DNA from: Margaritifera margaritifera
Lineage: Eukaryota > Mollusca > Bivalvia > Unionida > Margaritiferidae
NCBI GenBank assembly: GCA_029931535.1
Contig: JAQPZY010001695.1
Span: 1,609,001-1,673,000, forward strand
DNA: 64,000 nt
Reading direction: 5' to 3'
Part shown: in pieces, positions 23,135-35,945 of the stretch
Layout of the letters: every line of letters starts with the position of its first letter
Position numbering within the stretch: the first letter of the stretch is position 1
Position numbers and translations under genes: made by a program
The notes under the pieces: generated by a model
Database searches by the model: none
What the model was told of the DNA's origin: nothing
What the model saw: the letters and a program-made list of their open reading frames with translations, nothing else

Positions 23135-23872
23135 TGTTATGTATGATGTTTATATAATATTATATATATTTTAGGAAATTATAAATGTTTCTTCACTTTA
23201 ATATTTGCTTAAATCTTTATGTTTGTTAGGAAAAACATGTATAACTAGTGTCCTTGAATTAGGTTGTTTTGATCAATATGTTTTCTCAATTTGAAGGTCA
23301 AGGTTGAATTTTGTTTACAGTTAGAATTCCATTAAGATGACACACATTCTAGAACATTCTGTCATGTGACCAATCTTTATATATATCATGTTTGGTGGAC
23401 ATTTTGTTCAGTTCGACATTACCATCAGTCTTGTAAAGAGCTATTACAGTTGTGAAAATTCATTCCAAATTCTAAGAGAGGAATTATTTTAAATATTCAT
23501 TGGATTTTAACAGTGCTCATAAACTTTTGGATTTTGGATTTTTAATTGACAATTTTGGAATTTATGTGAACTTATTCAGAGATTTTGGAATACTTCATTT
23601 TGACTTCAGCACATCAAGATTTCTAGTACATCAGGACTTTGGAGACCATTAACACATCATAACATTCAAGGACACAGCCGTGAATTCGGAACATTCTATA
23701 TTTAGGACTTGTGATTAGAACAATTATTAGGATTTCAAAACACATTACTGTAAGTGACTTTTTGATTTTTTCATTTTATTTATCTAGTAATAAATTGCTT
23801 GTTGATTTTTACTTGATTTGTTGGTTTCACTTTCTTTCTGTTACATTTTTCTTAGACCATAGAGTCGTAACA
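23135..23872 (+). repeat. 3' LTR of Gypsy copy 1
   Basis: 738 bp, TG to CA, the same as the 5' LTR by eye. The AAAC target duplication follows and array unit 2 begins. Confidence 0.93.
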
Positions 23873-24899
23873 AAACTGATTCAAAATCCGTTCACAAATA
23901 CAGTTCCAAGGATGTAACAAGCTAAGCCAATGTCAGTTCTCCTCCTTTTTAACGTAGTTGTCGCTCAAAGTCAAACTCCTCTTTGACCTTGATGATATAG
24001 ATTTATATACTAAGTTGAAATAAAATCCGTTTCAAATGCAGATTGTGGAATGAAAACAAAGTTAGACAAGCAAATACCATATCACATCATTGGTTTGCAT
24101 AGATGTTGTCTGTAATCTCATTCGCCCAATGTCTCTATGATATTAACAGTTGCTTCTACTGTGATACAAATCTGTGCAGAAATAAAGTTTCTAGGATGGT
24201 AAAACAATTCTTGACAGAAATCGGTATAACTGCTAAGCGTGCTAGTGAAATGACCTTTCTGTATCGTGATTGATAAGGCCATTGACAAATCAGCTTCGAA
24301 TACGTTACTAGCTACGTAGAATGCTTAGACCAACAACAACAATACCTGGTGTCCAGGTTAGGAACAGTGTTTGAGAAATTTCTCGAAACATAAATATGCT
24401 GACTATTTAGTAATTCAATGATTTTTAACATATTTGACCTAACGCAATTCGATGCAATAACTTTCCCAATCGATAACAAAGTGATATTCACCGTCGAGTA
24501 CATTTTAAGAAGGATAAAATCTGTATCCAATAGGAGTAGGATGCAGTCTGTTGAATCTAGCGGTTTCTATATGCCAACTATGTGAGGATGTTTTCAGATT
24601 TGATATAGCATTGCGCAATTTTGCTATTGTAACCAAATATAAATATTCTTTATATCCGAACTCGAGACAATTTTATATACAGTCTAGATCTTGTGATTCT
24701 TATATCCTTAAATGCCAGTTTTGAACAAACTGGTCAGCTGAATGTTGTTTGGCAAGTGATTAAAGGATCATATTGTCATCCCAGCTTCTCCAAGTAATAA
24801 ATCATATGATAATTATCGTAACGAAAATTGATATTTTTTCTTCGCAGGATAACTTTTCAGTTCAGTCAACATTGAACAGTAGACAAATGAAACATATTT

Positions 24900-27040
24900 T
24901 GTAATCACACTATTTCAAAATACGGTAATACATATTTGTCTGTAGAGACATTCTTCCATATTTACTAAAAATATAATCGTTAGGCTACATTTTCTCGCTC
25001 CTAAGACTTGTTTATAAAATTTATGTGTACTCTCAACAGTATTTACTAAGATAAATTCAAATACTTTTGCACCATAATTCAAAATTGGTACCATAAGCAT
25101 ATCAAATAATTTGCATACAACTTTGGGAGATATGTCACCAAATTTATACAAGAATTTGTGCATAGAGAAAACAACTTTAAAGGCTTATCTAGCATGTGTT
25201 TGGTGTGCTTCATTAAATGCAAAACCCAAAACAATGCCAAGAAAAACAAATTTTTTAGCAATTTGTAGTCCCAAATCCTTATAAAATAATTGATCACTAT
25301 CTGGAATTCTTCCACCTCTTTGAAATACCATACATGTTGTCTTGTGTATTGACTTTTAGGTTCAATGTATCACAATAGTTTCCAAGAGTATCCAAATTCT
25401 GTTTCCAAGAATATTGTTATAGCATCTGCATAAAGAATCAAGAACAATTTCAATACAGCTAAATCTATTCCTGCTACCCCATTTTGTGAAAACTCCTCTT
25501 CTAAATCATTAATGAATAGAGCAAATGAAAACGGTGATAAACATTTACCTTAACGTATTCAAGTTATACACATAATTCCTTGGAGAAAGTATTATTGAAT
25601 TTAACACTATTTTTAACATTTTCATTCATAGAATGTACAACATTAAACTATTTTCTATGATCCCTAACTTCAGTCGTTTGTACAATAGTATATTGCTTAC
25701 AACATGATCAAAACTTGTTGTCAAATCAACGAGAGCGCAACATAGCTTCTTACCTAAATTTAGACCACGAGTAATTAAGCTATGGAATATAAAAATGTTA
25801 TCCACAGTAGATATATTTTCTCTGAAGTCAGCCTGAGCTTTAATATAAACCTTGTAATTATCTGCCCACTGCACAAGTCTATTGTTTAGAATACGTTTGA
25901 ACGTTTACCTAATACACTTAATAAATTGATACCTCTTTTGTTTTCAAACTCATTAATTAACCACTTTTATGAATAGCGACAATGATTCGTTCAACCAAAT
26001 TTGAAGAAATAAATCCAGGTTTAAAATAAAATAACACTTTTTAACATATATGATTACAATACTTCATAACCATGAATAAAAAAAAATTATCAGTTTATCG
26101 AGTCTACTATTCTTGCCACATTTTAATTCTTAAAAGGTTTTACTTATCCCTTCTTCTCTCATATGTACATTCAACAGTTAAGAAATAATTTCAAGATCCC
26201 CCTTATTCATTATAAAATTCAATGGTATTAATATCATCAGTAAAATAAGGATCCTTGGGTATAATAATACTTCCAAAAAGAGGCTGAATTCATCAACAGT
26301 TACTTCCATCGTTCGTTTGGTAGCACATCCTTCTAGCATCCGCCAATATTCTTTCGCATTCTTTAAACTTGCATCTAACTTAAGTTTGCTTTGTTTATCA
26401 ATGATTTGAGTTCTACCCTGCCTAATTTGTTTTTTTAAAGTCTGTACTTGCATCTACCATGCATATTCTCTATGACTCATTTCTGCTACAAATATTTAGT
26501 CCTCAAGTAAATTGCTATCTTTTAGTTTCACATTCCGCATCAAACCAGGCAGAATCTTGTTCTGACCGATTATGCCTGGGATTTTTCTTCGCGATTTGGT
26601 ACTTAGTGCTTTTGAAATAAACGATCCGCTACAAAACAAAATACTTCAGAAAAGTTTATAATCGAACTTTTAATTCTATCATGATTCCGATTTGGATCAG
26701 AAAATGCAGTGCATTCTTTCATCAAATTTCTGCTTCACAAAGAACGAATTTAATTTATTGACAAAATCAGTTCAGACTCCTATATGCAATTCAGCAAGAC
26801 ATTTTGATCATGTATAATTACAAAATAGACGTTTTTAATATTAGTACATCTGGAAATATCTGATGTGGGATGATAACTCATAGAAACAGTATTACAATAA
26901 AAAGGAAATACTGATTGACTGCATATAACATAATTCTGCTCCTATCATTTACAAAAGTGAATTCACCAACACCATTATCATGTACAGCCTTTAGTACAGA
27001 GTTCTGTAGTATATGTTCTCTAAATGAGCAAGTAAAATCG
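24900..27040 (-). mobile_element. LINE remnant, copy 2
   Basis: Minus-strand fragments in order: endonuclease tail, the KLKLDASLKNAKEYWRMLEG linker (26.4 kb), reverse transcriptase with RGINLLSVLGK, QADFRENISTVDNIF and ALVDLTTSFD (25.9-25.65 kb), a degenerate catalytic box YADA in place of YADD near 25.43 kb, and a C-terminal KLFDMLMVPILNYGAKVFEF (25.1 kb). Multiple frameshifts make it inactive. Confidence 0.75.
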
Positions 27041-27131
27041 TAAACATTTTAAAAGTCTGATTTATGTGTCTTCAAATGAATTATAAGAAATGCCAGACTG
27101 AAGTATTACACCATCCGACATGAAAAGAAAA

Positions 27132-27392
27132 GTTTGGTTTGGTTTTGTGGGTTTAAGGCCATTTTTCAGCACATGATAGGCTATACATGGCGGCCAGTAT
27201 ATCTGCTTGAGGGAGAACCCGCAAAAACAAGGAGAAGAACCACAGACCCACGGAAAGCCACTGGAGAGCTTTTTCACATACCCGCGCTGGCCGAGCCGAG
27301 AGTCGATCCGTCGCGGAGAGAGATGAATTAAGAGTGATCTGTAAAGCGAGTGAATTAGACTACTCGGCCACCCGGGGCCCCTCAAAAGAAGC
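27132..27392 (-). repeat. tRNA-derived SINE, copy 2
   Basis: Same element as at 16,145-16,405, shifted by the array period of 10,987 bp, with a few substitutions. Confidence 0.65.
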
Positions 27393-27745
27393 AACTAAGA
27401 TCTTGGAGATATGGTTTTTATGTGTGTTTGTAGTATGGGTTTGAGTTCAATAGATATGCATAGGAAATGAGGAAGGATTGTTCCCTTAGATCAAGTACCT
27501 ACCCCTCCGGTCGTACTCCGTCTCGTTTCACCTATAAGTCTTAGGGAAAAATATGCAAACTAGTCATCATTTCATTCGACAATCATACTCTCCTCCCTGG
27601 TATATTGATTTTTAAGAAGATTTGAAATTAACAGTGCTTTATTTCATGTCTTCTTTTATACCAATATGGCAGTTATCTTTCATTGCAGAGGTGTATACCT
27701 TTCGGAGAATTTTCAAAACATATTGTATAATAATAATCAATTTAC

Positions 27746-27802
27746 CTTTCTTTTTGTCCCTTGTAGGGTCGTCGATTTTGTCTTCGCTTCCATCCTGTTC
27801 AT
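27746..27802 (-). CDS. Host mini-exon, charged 19-codon repeat, unit 2
   Basis: Identical in sequence and splice sites to the exon at 16,759-16,815: phase 1 to 1, encoding EQDGSEDKIDDPTRDKKK. Confidence 0.62.
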
Positions 27803-28244
27803 CTGTAAAAACAATCAGGTGATTACATCAAAGAATATTTTACCATGATTTAACTAACGCAAACTTTTTTAATGTTAAATTTATAATTAATCTTGCAGAG
27901 ACCCAGATTTTTTCTGTGAAATGTACTGATGTTGAGAAAGTATTTATTGGTATTATTCAAAATCAGACTTGATCCAGACATGTAATTCTGGTATAGTGGT
28001 GTCGCCTTGATTGTAAATACATGATGTCAATGATAAAGGAATTGATCTAAAATGTTTTAGTAGAGGCATATATACCAGAATGGAGCAGAATCTGTTCAGA
28101 AATACAACCTCTAGGATGGTAGCAAGCTCAGCCTATAAGATGTTAGATCACTTCATTAATATGCATACATGTTGTTCATGATCAGACTATTTCGATATCT
28201 GGACAACATAGACCAATACACCCTGGTTCATCAGTATATCAAAC

Positions 28245-28982
28245 TGTTATGTATGATGTTTATATAATATTATATATATTTTAGGAAATTATAAATGTTT
28301 CTTCACTTTAATATTTGCTTAAATCTTTATGTTTGTTAGGAAAAACATGTATAACTAGTGTCCTTGAATTAGGTTGTTTTGATCAATATGTTTTCTCAAT
28401 TTGAAGGTCAAGGTTGAATTTTGTTTACAGTTAGAATTCCATTAAGATGACACACATTCTAGAACATTCTGTCATGTGACCAATCTTTATATATATCATG
28501 TTTGGTGGACATTTTGTTCAGTTCGACATTACCATCAGTCTTGTAAAGAGCTATTACAGTTGTGAAAATTCATTCCAAATTCTAAGAGAGGAATTATTTT
28601 AAATATTCATTGGATTTTAACAGTGCTCATAAACTTTTGGATTTTGGATTTTTAATTGACAATTTTGGAATTTATGTGAACTTATTCAGAGATTTTGGAA
28701 TACTTCATTTTGACTTCAGCACATCAAGATTTCTAGTACATCAGGACTTTGGAGACCATTAACACATCATAACATTCAAGGACACAGCCGTGAATTCGGA
28801 ACATTCTATATTTAGGACTTGTGATTAGAACAATTATTAGGATTTCAAAACACATTACTGTAAGTGACTTTTTGATTTTTTCATTTTATTTATCTAGTAA
28901 TAAATTGCTTGTTGATTTTTACTTGATTTGTTGGTTTCACTTTCTTTCTGTTACATTTTTCTTAGACCATAGAGTCGTAACA
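28245..28982 (+). repeat. 5' LTR of Gypsy copy 2
   Basis: 738 bp, the same as both LTRs of copy 1 by eye, including the TTCTAGAACATTC module at 28457. The tRNA-Pro-type primer site follows at 28988. Confidence 0.92.
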
Positions 28983-29149
28983 GAAATTGGGGGCTCGTCG
29001 TTCCGGGATTGAATTTCTTTAAAGCATATTAGAGATATTAAATTTATCTTTGAAATTCATATTGATTTTGTCTTTAATTTTTTTGTTTTGTCTTTGGCAA
29101 AGATTTTTAATAGAGAAATTTTTTTGTGTGAAACCAACAAGCGTTTACA

Positions 29150-30997
29150 ATGGCATCTAATGTTCAGAATTTCATTTCAAAACCTACCCAGGAGGGGTTA
29201 GAGTGCATGAGAAAGGATGAGTTGCTCGAGCTTGCCAGAAAATACAGTCTATCTGAGGCAAAAGTATCATTGACAAAACAGGAGATAAAGATTATTTTAA
29301 TTCAGTATTTAGTAGGAAAGGGAATTTTTGAAAATAGTGCTTTAAGTTTGAAAAGAAAGCCTGTATCTGGTTCTGACAGGATATTAAGGGAATTAGAGTT
29401 AAAGAACCAGATTGATTTAGAATTGGCAAAGCTTCAGATTCAGAGAGAGAGAGAGAAGGAAGAGAGGCAGATCCAAATGCAGAAAGAAGAGAGGCAGATC
29501 CAAATGCAGAAAGAAGAGAGGCAGATGGAGAGAGAAAAAGAAGAGAGGCAGTTGGAGAGAGAGAAAGAAGAGAGACAAATGCAAATGCAGATGGAGAGAG
29601 AGAAAGAAGAGAGGCAAATGCAGATGGAGAGAGAGAGAGAGAAAGAAGATAGACAAATACAAATGCAGATGCAGATGCAAAGAGAAGAAAGGGAAATGCA
29701 ATTTAAGTTAAGAGAATTAGAACTGGCAAACAGAGCACACTCCACTCCTTTAAACACAAGTTCAGGTTTTGATGTTACTAGATATATTAGGTTAGTACCC
29801 CCTTTTCAGGAAAAAGATGTAGATAAATACTTTCTTCATTTCGAGAAAATAGCTGAAAACTTGAAATGGCCCAGAGAGCATTGGACTTTGTTGTTACAGA
29901 GTGTACTTATTGGCAAAGCTCGTGAAGTCTACACTTCACTGTCAGTACAACAAAGCACTGATCATGATGTGGTTAAGGAGTACATCTTGAAAGCTTATGA
30001 GTTGGTACCAGAGGCATATCGACAAAGGTTTAGGAATTGTAGAAAAGAAACTGGACAAACTCATGTCGAATTTGCAAGGGATAAAGAACAACTATTTGAT
30101 AGGTGGTGCTCAGCCAAGAAGGTTGATCAAGCTTATGATAACCTCAGACAGCTCGTATTAATTGAAGAGTTCAAGAGGTGTATCCATAGTGATGTTAAAA
30201 CCTATCTTGACGAGCAGAATGTGGAAACTTTGGAAAATGCTGCTCGTATGGCTGATGATTATTCCTTGACTCACAAAATTTCATTTGGCAATAAGTCGTC
30301 CTCTCAGCAGTTTTCTGGTAAAAAACCATTTCAATCTCATTCGAGTACTTCCAAATTTCACAACAGCACAACTGTTAGGAATCAAACATCTGATAAGACT
30401 GATCAGAAATCCTTATCTCTTCCTACGTGCACTTATTGTAAAAAGAAAGGGCACGTTATTTCTGATTGCTTTAAGTTGAAAAATAAGCAACAGAGTAAAG
30501 ACAGAGCTTTTCCAAATGCTATTATTTCTACGAGGTCAAGGTCACGGTCTTGTATTGAAAGCAATACATTTGTTGGGTCAAACAAACCCCAGTCTGATTC
30601 TATTTTGGAGGCTTATGAACCATTCATGTCAGAAGGTTCTATATCACTTATTGGTGATTCTGCCAAACCTATCCCAATTAAAATATTAAGGGACACTGGA
30701 GCTTCTCAGAGTCTTTTATTATCAGGTACTTTGCCTTTGTCTGAGGAGTCTTCTTCAAGTGAAAGTGTTCTTGTTCAGGGAGTAGAGTGCGGCTTTGTAA
30801 ATCTTCCTCTCCATTGTGTAAATTTGGCATCAGACTTAGTTTCTGGACCTGTGACTGTTGGGGCAGTGACTTCTTTACCCATAGAGGGTGTTCATTTATT
30901 ACTAGGCAATGACCTAGCTGGAGATAAGGTTGTGGTTAATCCACTTGTAACTGACAAGCCTTGTTTGGATCAGAAAATTGATCCTGTCGAAACTTAA
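29150..30997 (+). CDS. Gag with C-terminal aspartic protease, Gypsy copy 2
   Basis: 615 residues, intact, differing from copy 1 at only a few positions (for example SDRIL for SDRKL, EKDVDKY for EKEVDKY, EEFKR for EEFRR). Same coiled coil, SCAN-like capsid, CCHC knuckle and DTGAS protease motif, and the same terminal UAA. Conservation of both length and frame suggests recent duplication. Confidence 0.92.
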   Translation: MASNVQNFISKPTQEGLECMRKDELLELARKYSLSEAKVSLTKQEIKIILIQYLVGKGIFENSALSLKRKPVSGSDRILRELELKNQIDLELAKLQIQREREKEERQIQMQKEERQIQMQKEERQMEREKEERQLEREKEERQMQMQMEREKEERQMQMEREREKEDRQIQMQMQMQREEREMQFKLRELELANRAHSTPLNTSSGFDVTRYIRLVPPFQEKDVDKYFLHFEKIAENLKWPREHWTLLLQSVLIGKAREVYTSLSVQQSTDHDVVKEYILKAYELVPEAYRQRFRNCRKETGQTHVEFARDKEQLFDRWCSAKKVDQAYDNLRQLVLIEEFKRCIHSDVKTYLDEQNVETLENAARMADDYSLTHKISFGNKSSSQQFSGKKPFQSHSSTSKFHNSTTVRNQTSDKTDQKSLSLPTCTYCKKKGHVISDCFKLKNKQQSKDRAFPNAIISTRSRSRSCIESNTFVGSNKPQSDSILEAYEPFMSEGSISLIGDSAKPIPIKILRDTGASQSLLLSGTLPLSEESSSSESVLVQGVECGFVNLPLHCVNLASDLVSGPVTVGAVTSLPIEGVHLLLGNDLAGDKVVVNPLVTDKPCLDQKIDPVET

Positions 30998-33900
30998 ATC
31001 CCAGATTTGTACCCTGCTTGTGCAGTTACTAGAGCTATGGCAAAAAGAGCTCTTGAGAGTGATGTTGATCAGGATATTATTCCTTTAGCTGACACATGTA
31101 TTGGTCAGTCTTTTGATGAGTTCACTTTTTCCTCAGGTATTGATCAATCAAATGGTATTGATCACAGTGATCCTCTTTTGGCAACTCATTCTCTTTGTTC
31201 TAATCAGGATGACAAACGACAATCCCTTGTCGTTGAACAGGAGCAAGATCCCGAGATATCTTGTTTGTTTCAGAGGGCTATTAGTGAAACTGAAGCCACA
31301 CAAGTTCCAGTGTGTTACTTTGTGAAAAATAGGGTCCTTATGAGGAAATGGAGACCACCTGATGTACCCGCTGGTGACGAGTGGTCAGTGAGCTATCAAA
31401 TTGTTGTTCCTAAGTCATATCGACAGGAAATTCTTAATTTAGCCCATGAAATTCCTTTGGCTGGTCATTTAGGAGTCCGTAAGACTTATCACAAGATCTT
31501 GAATCATTTTTATTGGCCGAAACTCAAAAGTGATGTTTCTAAATACTGCAGATCTTGTCACACTTGTCAAATGGTAGGAAACCCCAATCAGAAGATACCT
31601 AAGGCTCATCTGCAACCTATTCCTGCATTTGATGAACCATTTAGTAGAATAATGGTAGACTGTGTTGGTCCTTTACCTAAAACCAAGTTAGGCAACCAAT
31701 ACTTGTTGACCATCATGTGTACATCTACAAGATTTCCAGAGGCAATTCCTCTGAGAAATATAAAAACTAAAACTATTGTGAAAGCTTTAGTGAAGTTTTT
31801 TACACTTGTTGGCCTTCCCAAATCTGTCCAGTGAGATCAAGGGTCAAATTTTATGTCTGGAATTTTCCAACAAGTTATGCATGAATTAGGCATCCAACAG
31901 TTTAAATCTTCTGCCTATCACCCTGAAAGTCAAGGTGCTTTGGAAAGATTTCATCAAACTTTGAAGAATATGATTCGATCATATTGCTTTGATACAGAAA
32001 AGGATTGGGATGAGGGTGTTCATTTGTTGTTGTTTGCTGTTAGGGAATCAGTTCAAGAGTCGTTGGGTTTTAGTCCCTTTGAACTAGTTTTTGGTCATAC
32101 TGTCCGTGGACCATTGAAATTGTTGAAAGAGAAACTTCTTTCAAATGAAGACTCAAAGATTAATCTTCTTGATTATGTTTCTGATTTCAAATACAAGTTG
32201 TCAAAGGCCTGTGAAGTAGCAAGAACTAATCTTCACACTACACAGTCAAAAATGAAATTAAGGTATGACAGAAATTCACAGGAAAGGAGTTTTAAACCTG
32301 GTGACAAAGTTCTGGCTCTCTTGCCCATACCTCAAAATCCTCTTCAGGCTAAATTTTATGGTCCTTATACCGTTGAAAAGAAAGTAAATGACTTAAATTA
32401 TATCATTAACACTCCTGGGAGAAGGAAACAGAAACAACTTTGTCATATAAATATGTTAAAGGAATATTTTGACAGAGATAGCTCAGCTAATTATTCTGTT
32501 AATTTAGTTGTACCTGTCCCACACAGTGAAGATATCAACGATGGAGTACGATCAGACTATAGTGACTCTGGTATAACCAATCTTCGGAATTCAGAAATAT
32601 TGAACAACCTAGACCAGAAACTTTCACATCTACAACAACAGGAAAGAAATGAACTAAAACAGCTATTACATGACTATGAGCACTTGTTTCCTGATGTTCC
32701 AACAAGAACAAATAAAATTTATCATGACGTTGACATTGTAGATTCTGCGCCTGTGAAACAGCATCCTTATAGGATGAATCCTCTCAAACAGAACTATCTG
32801 AAGAAAGAAATTCAGTATCTACTGGAGAATGATTTCATAGAACCAAGTAAAAGTAACTGGAGTTCACCATGTATTCTTGTTCCCAAGCCAGATAATACAT
32901 TCCGTATGTGTACTGACTATAGAAAAGTCAACAGTGTCACCAAAACTGATTCATTTCCAATCCCAAGAATGGACGATTGCATTGATAAAATTGGAAATGC
33001 GGAATATGTCACAAAGTTTGACCTTTTAAAAGGATTCTGGCAAATTCCACTGACGGAAAGGGCAAAAGAAATTTCAGCATTTGCAACTCCAGATGGACTT
33101 TATCGATATAAAGTCATGCCGTTTGGAATTAAAAATTCGCCTGCAACGTTTCAACGTCTGATGAACATGATAACATTTGGTCTTGATAATTGTGACGCTT
33201 ATATCGATGACGTCATTATCTACAACAACACCTGGGAAGATCATTTGGAAACCATTCGAAAATTCTTCGATCGACTCAGCGATGCGAATCTGACAATTAA
33301 TTTGAGCAAAAGTGAGTTTTTCCATGCTTGTGTCACATTTTTAGGACATATTGTGGGACAAGGTCAAGTTAAACCTATAGAAGCTAAGGTCAAAGCTATC
33401 TCTGAATTTCAAGTTCCAATTTGTAAAAAGCAACTGATGCGATTTCTAGGTATGGCTGGATATTATCGGAAATTTTGTTCCAATTTTTCCAAAATTGCTG
33501 AACCTTTGACAAGTTTATTGAGTAAGAAAACCAAATTTCATTGGTCTGACAAGTGTCAGGAATCTTTTGACAAGTTAAAGGCCATACTTAAGAATGCACC
33601 AGTTCTTTCTGCACCAAATTTTAGCCAATCATTTAAATTATCTGTTGATGCAAGTGATGTAGGGGTTGGTGGAGTATTGATTCAGGAAGACAAAAGTGGT
33701 GTGGATCACCCTGTGTGTTATTTTTCTAAAAAACTAAACAAGCACCAGAAAAATTATTCCACAATTGAGAAGGAATGTTTGGCTTTGATATTGGCTTTAC
33801 AGCATTTTGAAGTGTATGTTACCTCAGCTCTTTCTCCAATTATTGTGTACAGTAATCACAATCCCCTTACTTTCATCAACAAAATGAAAGATAAAAATCG

Positions 33901-34003
33901 GAGATTGTTGAGATGGAGTTTGATATTGCAAGAATATAACATTGACATCAAACACATCAGGGGAAAAGACAATGTGATTGCAGATCCACTCTCACGTGCC
34001 TAG
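30998..34003 (+). pseudogene. Pol (integrase-RT-RNase H order), Gypsy copy 2, broken
   Basis: Same domain order as copy 1. TGA at 31832-31834 falls one codon before the second catalytic Asp of integrase, splitting the frame; it stays open from there to 34003. RT reads KFDLLKG and YIDD, and RNase H and the terminal Trp-containing segment are complete, without the 21-nt deletion of copy 1. No ATG lies close to the start, consistent with expression through the gag stop. Confidence 0.9.
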
Positions 34004-34141
34004 AAATGTAATATTGCTTGATGTAATTAAGTCCAGTATCATAAAACATGTTCTTATGTAATTTTGGTTATTGTAGTATTAGATGTATATTCAAAAGAAA
34101 GCTTTATTATATAAATCTTTCTTTTTCTTTATGAGGGGAGG

Positions 34142-34918
34142 TGTTATGTATGATGTTTATATAATATTATATATATTTTAGGAAATTATAAATGTTTCTT
34201 CACTTTAATATTTGCTTAAATCTTTATGTTTATTAGGAAAAACATGTATAACTAGTGTCCTTGAATTAGGTTGTTTTGATCAATATGTTTTCTCAATTTG
34301 AAGGTCAAGGTTGAATTTTGTTTACAGTTAGAATTCCATTAAGATGACACACATTCTAGAACATTCTGTCATGTGACCAATCTAGAACATTCTGTCATGT
34401 GACCAATCTTTATATATATCATGTTTGGTGGACATTTTGTTCAGTTCGACATTACCATCAGTCTTGTAAAGAGCTATTACAGTTGTGAAAATTCATTCCA
34501 AATTCTAAGAGAGTAATTATTTTAAATATTCATTGGATTTTAACAGTGCTCATAAACTTTTGGATTTTGGATTTTTAATTGACAATTTTGGAATTTATAT
34601 GACTTATTCAGAGATTTTGGAATACTTCATTTTGACTTAAGCACATCAAGATTTCTAGTACATCAGGACTTTGGAGACCATTAATACATCATAACATTCA
34701 AGGACACAGCCGTGAATTCGGAACATTCTATATTTAGGACGTGTGATTAGAACAATTATTCTTATTGGATTATTTGGATTTCAAAACACATTACTGTAAG
34801 TGACTTTTTGATTTTTTCATTTTAATTATCTAGTAATAAATTGCTTGTTGATTTTTACTTGATTTGTTGGTTTCACTTTCTTTCTGTTACATTTTTCTTA
34901 GACCATAGAGTCGTAACA
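34142..34918 (+). repeat. 3' LTR of Gypsy copy 2, diverged
   Basis: 777 bp. It differs from the three 738-bp LTRs by a 26-bp tandem duplication (34355-34380 and 34381-34406), an insertion near 34,758, and scattered substitutions. The duplicated stretch covers the heat-shock-type motif and the start of the CCAAT box. Confidence 0.9.
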
Positions 34919-35945
34919 AAACTGATTCAAAATCCGTTCACAAATACAGTTCCAAGGATGTAACAAGCTAAGCCAATGTCAGTTCTCCTCCTTTTTAGCG
35001 TAGTTGTCGCTCAAAGTCAAACTCCTCTTTGACCTTGATGATATAGATTTATATACTAAGTTGAAATAAAATCCGTTTCAAATGCAGATTGTGGAATGAA
35101 AACAAAGTTAGACAAGCAAATACCATATCACATCATTGGTTTGCATAGATGTCGTCTGTAATCTCATTCGCCCAATGTCTCTATGATATTAACAGTTGCT
35201 TCTACTGTGATACAAATCTGTGCAGAAATAAAGTTTCTAGGATGGTAAAACAATTCTTGACAGAAATCGGTATAACTGCTAAGCGTGCTAGTGAAATGAC
35301 CTTTCTGTATCGTGATTGATAAGGCCATTGACAAATCAGCTTCGAATTCGTTACAAGCTACTTAGAATGCTTAGACCAACAACAACAATACCTGGTGTCC
35401 AGGTTAGGAACAGTGTTTGAGAAATTTCTCGAAACATAAATATGCTGACTATTTAGTAATTCAATGATTTTTAACATATTTGACCTAACCCAATTCGATG
35501 CAATAACTTTCCCAATCGATAACAAAGTGATATTCACCGTCGAGTACATTTTAAGAAGGATAAAATCTGTATCCAATAGGAGTAGGATGCAGTCTGTTGA
35601 ATCTAGCGGTTTCTATATGCCAACTATGTGAGGATGTTTTCAGATTTGAAATAGCATTGCGCAATTTTGCTATTGTAACCAAATATAAATATTCTTTATA
35701 TCCGAACTCGAGACAATTTTATATACAGTCTAGATCTTGTGATTCTTATATCCTTAAATGCCAGTTTTGAACAAACTGGTCAGCTGAATGTTGTTTGGCA
35801 AGTGATAAAAGTATCATATTGTCATCCCAGCTTCTCCAAGTAATAAAACATATGATAATTATCGTAACGAAAATTGATATTTTTTCTTCGCAGGATAACT
35901 TTTCAGTTCAGTCAACATTGAACAGTAGACAAATGAAACATATTT

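Larger units (their letters stand above)
17258..23872 (+). mobile_element. Ty3/Gypsy LTR retrotransposon, GMR1-like, copy 1
   Basis: 6,615 bp, bounded by TG...CA LTRs of 738 bp each and flanked by the 4-bp duplication AAAC (17254-17257 and 23873-23876). Order: LTR, primer site, gag with protease, in-frame UAA, then integrase, reverse transcriptase and RNase H, polypurine tract, LTR. Integrase before reverse transcriptase is the reverse of ordinary Ty3/Gypsy order and is the hallmark of the GMR1-like lineage. This copy has a 21-nt deletion and a nonsense codon near the end of pol. It lies antisense to the host gene, in an intron between mini-exons. Confidence 0.93.
23873..28240. repeat. Tandem array unit 2 (about 4.37 kb)
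   Basis: Begins AAACTGATTCAAAATCCG and ends at TCAGTATATC. It contains sub-repeat blocks, a LINE remnant, a SINE and one host mini-exon. Its second part matches unit 1 (14.58-17.25 kb) nearly base for base; all of it matches unit 3 (34,919-39,288) at high identity. Confidence 0.9.
28245..34918 (+). mobile_element. Ty3/Gypsy LTR retrotransposon, GMR1-like, copy 2
   Basis: 6,674 bp, inserted at the same point of the array unit as copy 1 and flanked by the same AAAC (28241-28244 and 34919-34922). Gag is intact and pol has one nonsense codon in integrase. The 5' LTR is 738 bp as in copy 1, but the 3' LTR is 777 bp and diverged. The copy therefore arose by duplication of the array unit, not by a second integration. 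Confidence 0.93.

Noticed and set aside
17258..34918. Two independent Gypsy insertions
   Set aside because: Both share the same flanks and target duplication; a single insertion followed by duplication is simpler.
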